NCBI GenBank assembly: GCA_036675035.1
Contig: JAKFFO010000193.1
Span: forward strand, 1 to 64,000
DNA from: MESE01 sp036675035
GTDB taxonomy: Bacteria; Pseudomonadota; Gammaproteobacteria; Burkholderiales; Burkholderiaceae_D
Length of the DNA: 64,000 bases
Direction: 5' to 3'
Shown one piece after another: positions 60,330-64,000 of this stretch (positions within the stretch are counted from its first letter, which is position 1; every line of letters starts with the position of its first letter). Below the pieces are notes generated by a model. The model did not search any database, was not told the origin of the DNA, and worked only from the letters and a program-made list of their open reading frames with translations. A program made the position numbers and the translations under genes.

Positions 60330-60734
60330 TTAAAGCCAGCCTGAGACCACCGGCCACAACACCACCAGCCAGGTAGCGCCGGCAAGAACCACCGACAGCA
60401 AGACTGCCGCGCTGCCAAAGTCTTTCGCGTTTTTCGACAATGGATGACGTTCCAGCGACACACGATCCACCGTCGCTTCAATCGCGGAATTAATCAGTTC
60501 GACGATCAGCACCATCACCAGCACACCGATCAATAACAGTTTTTCCAGCGCGGCGATCGGAAAGAACAGCGCGGCAATCATGCCCGGAACGATGACGGCC
60601 AGTTCCTGCCGAAACGCATGCTCGTGCTTCCATGCCGACCTCAAACCGTCGATTGCAAACGAAACGGCCGGCAGAATTCTTTTCAGGCCATGCCTGCTTT
60701 TGAACTCGCTGGCCACTCGCGGACCATCATTCAT
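60330..60734 (-). CDS. dgkA: Diacylglycerol kinase
   Basis: A 134-residue prokaryotic DgkA-type membrane kinase that phosphorylates diacylglycerol for phospholipid recycling. After an N-terminal amphipathic region (GLKRILPAVSFAIDGLRSAWKHEHAFRQEL) come three membrane helices, with the catalytic signature LINSAIEATVDRVSLERHPLSKNAKDFGSAAV. GGGGG lies before the ATG at 60734; a TTG upstream extends the frame by five codons. Confidence 0.95.
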   Translation of the reverse strand: MNDGPRVASEFKSRHGLKRILPAVSFAIDGLRSAWKHEHAFRQELAVIVPGMIAALFFPIAALEKLLLIGVLVMVLIVELINSAIEATVDRVSLERHPLSKNAKDFGSAAVLLSVVLAGATWLVVLWPVVSGWL

Positions 60735-60784
60735 GGCGCCCCCATTCAACGTGGCGGAAATACGTTCAACCCCGAAGCACTATT

Positions 60785-61930
60785 TCAATACGTTCCGGGC
60801 AGCAGAATTTGCCTGTCTACCTTGGTGACATCAGTCAAGCCGCAAAGCGCCATCGTGATATCCAGTTCCTTCTGGATGATTTCCAGGCTTTTTGTTACGC
60901 CGGCTTCGCCCATCGCCCCAAGGCCGTAAAGAAAAGCACGGCCGATATACACGCCTTTGGCGCCCAGCGCCAGCGCCTTGATTACATCCTGTCCGGAGCG
61001 GATTCCACCATCCATATGTACTTCCATCCTGTCGCCCACTGCATCGACGATCGCCGGCAGCGCCGAAATCGACGACTGTGCACCATCAAGCTGGCGTCCG
61101 CCGTGATTCGATACGATCAACGCATCCGCGCCGCTCTGTGCGGCCAGGCGCGCATCTTCGACGTCCATGATGCCCTTGATGATCAGCTTGCCGTCCCATC
61201 GTTGCCGTATCCACTTTACATCGTCCCACGACAGCGCGGGATCGAATTGTTCCGCGGTCCATGACGACAGCGACGACATGTCCGAGACATTGGAAGCGTG
61301 GCCGACGATATTGCCGAAACTCCGGCGCTTGGTATTGAGCATGCCCCAGCACCAGCGTGGCTTGGTCATCATGTTGACGATATTTGGTACAGTCAGTTTC
61401 GGCGGCGCAGACAACCCGTTTTTCAAATCCTTGTGGCGCTGTCCCAGGATCTGCAAATCGAGGGTAAGAACCAGCGCGGAACAATTGGCCGCCTTTGCGC
61501 GGTCGATCAGCCGGCCCATGAAATCCCTATCCTTCATGAAATAAACCTGGAACCAGAATGGAGCGCTGGTGTGGGCGGCAATATCCTCGATCGAACAAAT
61601 GCTCATGGTCGAGAGGGTGAAAGGCACGCCGAATTTTTCTGCCGCCCTTGCTGCAACGATCTCACCGTCCGCAAACTGCATGCCGGTCAAGCCGGTGGGA
61701 GCGATCGCGACCGGCATTGCCACACGCTGGCCCACCATGGTTGAAGCCAGCGTTCGATTCTCCATGTTTACCGCAACGCGTTGCCGGAACTTGATCTGCG
61801 CAAAATCGCTGCTGTTGGCGCGATACGTCGATTCGGTCCAGGACCCCGAGTCCGCATAGTCATAGAACATGCGAGGCACGCGTTTTTTCGCCAATACACG
61901 CAGATCTTCAATATCAGTGATTACAGGCAT
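60785..61930 (-). CDS. lldD: FMN-dependent L-lactate dehydrogenase / alpha-hydroxy-acid dehydrogenase
   Basis: A 381-residue flavoenzyme of the alpha-hydroxy acid dehydrogenase family. It has FYDYADSGSWTESTYRANS, MPVAIAPTGLTGMQFADGE, the active-site SNHGGRQLDGAQSS and HMDGGIRSGQDVIKALALGAKGVYIGR. LldD-type enzymes oxidise L-lactate to pyruvate and feed the quinone pool. GAGGAAA precedes the ATG at 61930. It is divergent from an IclR-type regulator, which probably controls it. A related hydroxy acid cannot be excluded as substrate. Confidence 0.9.
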   Translation of the reverse strand: MPVITDIEDLRVLAKKRVPRMFYDYADSGSWTESTYRANSSDFAQIKFRQRVAVNMENRTLASTMVGQRVAMPVAIAPTGLTGMQFADGEIVAARAAEKFGVPFTLSTMSICSIEDIAAHTSAPFWFQVYFMKDRDFMGRLIDRAKAANCSALVLTLDLQILGQRHKDLKNGLSAPPKLTVPNIVNMMTKPRWCWGMLNTKRRSFGNIVGHASNVSDMSSLSSWTAEQFDPALSWDDVKWIRQRWDGKLIIKGIMDVEDARLAAQSGADALIVSNHGGRQLDGAQSSISALPAIVDAVGDRMEVHMDGGIRSGQDVIKALALGAKGVYIGRAFLYGLGAMGEAGVTKSLEIIQKELDITMALCGLTDVTKVDRQILLPGTY

Positions 61931-62163
61931 CGTTGCATTTCCTCGTTTATGAATGCGTTTTCTCAACCGGATGAAGGCTCACTCCAGCAATCAACGGACG
62001 CAGACCCGTTTTTATCAGCCGAACATTATGTAGTGCGTACCGGAAAATCCGCCATTGCGAGCGAATGAAAAAATTTGGAGAATGTCCGCAAATTAATTCT
62101 TTGGACTTTTTCATTTTTTCACATTGTGATATAACATTGGAACTGCAATGCATTCTCCGCACT

Positions 62164-62958
62164 ATGAAAACCGAAACCACATCAGAAAACGACAAGACTT
62201 CGATCCAGGTAATCGAGCGCATGATATCGCTGTTGGACGCCCTTGCCCATTATCCGGATCCTGTCAGCCTGAAGGAATTATCGACGATAACCGGGCTGCA
62301 CCCTTCGACTGCGCATCGAATTTTGAACGACATGGTGATGAAGCGTTTCGTAGACCGGGCCGAGCCTGGATCATATCGGCTGGGCATGCGTCTTCTGGAA
62401 CTGGGAAATATCGTCAAGAGCAGACTCAATGTCCGCGAAGCGGCTTTGGATTTCATGCGTGCATTGCATCGAAAAACCCAGCAGACCATTAACCTTTCGG
62501 TGCGGCAAAGCGACGAAATCGTATACATCGACCGTGCCTTTTCCGAGCGCTCCGGCATGCAGGTAGTGCGTGCGATCGGCGGTCGCGCCCCTCTGCATCT
62601 GACTTCCACCGGCAAACTTTTCCTGTCGGTAGACGACACGAAATCGGTTCGCGCCTATGCCACCCGAACCGGATTGGCCGGACATAACAAGAATTCGATT
62701 ACCGATCTCGCTAAACTGGAGCGTGAACTCAGCCTGGTGCGCGCGCGCGGCTATGCTCGCGACAATGAAGAGCTCGAACTGGGTGTACGCTGCATGGCGG
62801 CGGGTATCCGGGACGATTCCGGCAAACTGATCGCAGGATTGTCGATTTCAGCACCGGCCGACCGGCTGCAGGAAGAATGGATCGATGAGCTGATGAATAC
62901 CGTTAACCAAATTTCGTCGGTGCTGGGATATGTACCTCATCCTCAGACAAGTTTCTGA
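62164..62958 (+). CDS. IclR-family transcriptional regulator
   Basis: A 264-residue regulator. The N-terminal winged helix-turn-helix (VIERMISLLDALAHYPDPVSLKELSTITGLHPSTAHRILNDMV) is followed by the IclR effector-binding domain (RQSDEIVYIDRAFSERSGMQVVRAIGGRAPLHLTSTGKLFL and GVRCMAAGIRDDSGKLIAGLSIS). The frame opens upstream to 62065, but the ATG at 62164 gives a normal N-terminus; a TATAAC lies at 62130-62135. Divergent from lldD across about 230 bases. A strong terminator follows. Confidence 0.92.
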   Translation: MKTETTSENDKTSIQVIERMISLLDALAHYPDPVSLKELSTITGLHPSTAHRILNDMVMKRFVDRAEPGSYRLGMRLLELGNIVKSRLNVREAALDFMRALHRKTQQTINLSVRQSDEIVYIDRAFSERSGMQVVRAIGGRAPLHLTSTGKLFLSVDDTKSVRAYATRTGLAGHNKNSITDLAKLERELSLVRARGYARDNEELELGVRCMAAGIRDDSGKLIAGLSISAPADRLQEEWIDELMNTVNQISSVLGYVPHPQTSF

Positions 62959-63043
62959 TGTGGAAACAACTAGCGTAATGCTCAATGGAATTACACTTTC
63001 CCGACGATTTCCCACGCACCGATATTGATCAGCGGTCTTGAGC

Positions 63044-63070
63044 AGACGAGCCGCCTGGCTCGTCTTTTTT
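63044..63070 (+). terminator. Intrinsic terminator after the IclR gene
   Basis: An 8-bp GC-rich stem GACGAGCC/GGCTCGTC with loop GCCT is followed by six T residues (63065-63070). Confidence 0.9.
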
Positions 63071-63082
63071 GTCGACCTGGAA

Positions 63083-64000
63083 TCAGCCTTGTACTGCCTG
63101 CTCCGCTCGGGACATCATCGCCGGTTTTGCCGCTTCCAGCCATTTTCGGATGCGCCGGGCATCCGCCAGCCGTGACAGTTTACCCTTGGAATCCAGGAAG
63201 ACCATGATAATCGGGCGCTCGTCAATCACCGCTTGCATGACGAGGCAACGCCCGGCTTCCGAAATATAACCGGTCTTTTGAAGATTGATTTCCCATTCCG
63301 GATTTGCCACAAGCCGGTTCGAGTTCCTGTACCTAAGCCTCGCGCCTCCCGGCTCGACAGCATATTGATTATCGGTGGAATAGTGGCTGATGATCGGATG
63401 CTGAGAGGCGGCAACGACCAGCTTCGCAAGATCGCGCGCGCTCGCGACGTTATCGCTCGAAAGACCGGTCGGCTCGACGAAACGCGTATCGGTCATGCCA
63501 AGCGCTGCTGCCTTCGCATTCATCGCCGCGACAAACGCGGTTATGCCGCCTGGATAATGCCGCCCCAACGCAGATGCCGCACGATTTTCGGAACTCATCA
63601 GAGCGATATGCAACATATTTGCACGGGTCAGCTGCGATCCGACGCGCAAACGGGAATAGGTATTTTTCTCCCTGTCGATATCAGCATCGGTTACCGTCAA
63701 TAATTCGTCCATATCCTGGCGCGATTCGACTACTACCAGACTGGTCATCAGTTTCGTGATGGAGGCAATCGGCAACGCTTGTTGCGCATTTTTTTCAAAC
63801 AGCACCTCGGAATTCGACTGATCCATCACCAAGGCCACATTCGATTTCAGATCCGGAGGATCCTGCGCCAGATTCAGGCTTGCCATTTCTTCGGCACTCT
63901 GGGGTCGAGCGCCCGCCGGACGGACGGACGTAAAGGCAGCGCGTTGAAAGCCGGAATCCTTTCCGGAATTCTTTACGATAACTTTTTTACGGCTGGTAGA
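63083..64000 (-). CDS. pbpG: D-alanyl-D-alanine endopeptidase, PBP7-like (5' end beyond window)
   Basis: A low-molecular-mass penicillin-binding protein that trims peptidoglycan cross-links in the periplasm. The serine-protease-like motifs are in order: SITK (catalytic Ser and Lys), SSEN (SxN) and KTG in LQKTGYISEAG. NVALVMDQSNSEVLFEKN is the typical domain start. The frame stays open through a basic, low-complexity stretch to base 64000, so the signal peptide lies outside the window; an internal ATG at 63886 is not the true start. It is convergent with the IclR gene. Confidence 0.92.
   Translation of the reverse strand, partial: STSRKKVIVKNSGKDSGFQRAAFTSVRPAGARPQSAEEMASLNLAQDPPDLKSNVALVMDQSNSEVLFEKNAQQALPIASITKLMTSLVVVESRQDMDELLTVTDADIDREKNTYSRLRVGSQLTRANMLHIALMSSENRAASALGRHYPGGITAFVAAMNAKAAALGMTDTRFVEPTGLSSDNVASARDLAKLVVAASQHPIISHYSTDNQYAVEPGGARLRYRNSNRLVANPEWEINLQKTGYISEAGRCLVMQAVIDERPIIMVFLDSKGKLSRLADARRIRKWLEAAKPAMMSRAEQAVQG

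Overview
This window looks like a chromosome segment of a Betaproteobacterium, order Burkholderiales, most likely family Oxalobacteraceae. The evidence is the rimP-nusA-infB-rbfA-truB order, a class I fumarase with a YqhA-family protein, the aat-bpt-pyrD order, and moderately GC-rich codon use. I saw no insertion sequence, integrase, phage module, CRISPR array or rRNA gene. Genus is not determinable by eye.

Layout. 1-5.0 kb is core metabolism: acetyl-CoA synthetase (cut by the edge), a YqhA-type membrane protein, fumarase, glutamate racemase and tRNA-His. 5.1-6.2 kb holds three small unrecognised genes. 6.4-17.1 kb is a cytochrome-rich accessory block. Its rightward operon encodes a giant outer-membrane protein (heme domain, five Ig-like repeats, two beta-barrel-like regions) and a triheme lipoprotein. 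Facing it are leftward genes for a FecR-domain protein, an NHL-repeat lipoprotein and two periplasmic or membrane c-type cytochromes. An exact FNR-type box precedes the giant gene and a near match precedes the NHL gene. This points to oxygen-responsive electron transfer at the cell surface.

17.4-36.8 kb is a stress and envelope island. It carries YqjD/YqjE/YqjK-like proteins, an entericidin, lipoproteins, a SemiSWEET, an SRPBCC-Hsp20 fusion protein, two glycosyltransferases, a PRC-barrel protein, a hemerythrin and a stress-type SDR. It also carries a four-PAS hybrid histidine kinase, an NtrC-type response regulator, and a second sigma-54 activator that lacks a receiver domain. At least seven transcription units in this block have a correctly placed, correctly oriented sigma-54 (-24/-12) promoter. 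I regard this as the best candidate for an undescribed system: a compact sigma-54 regulon encoded together with its own activators.

37-64 kb returns to housekeeping: dusA, an omega-aminotransferase, a DMT exporter, typA, truB-rbfA-infB-nusA-rimP, rluB-scpB, initiator tRNA, a NUDIX hydrolase, an SDR-DoxX-like protein with DUF2269, amtB (with its own sigma-54 promoter), aat-bpt-pyrD, an aldo/keto reductase, dgkA, lldD/iclR and a PBP7-like peptidase cut by the right edge. A dispersed palindromic repeat occurs in inverted copies at 3.6 and 12.5 kb. Its central hairpin shows compensatory base changes, and shorter relatives lie at 1.2 and 25.3 kb.
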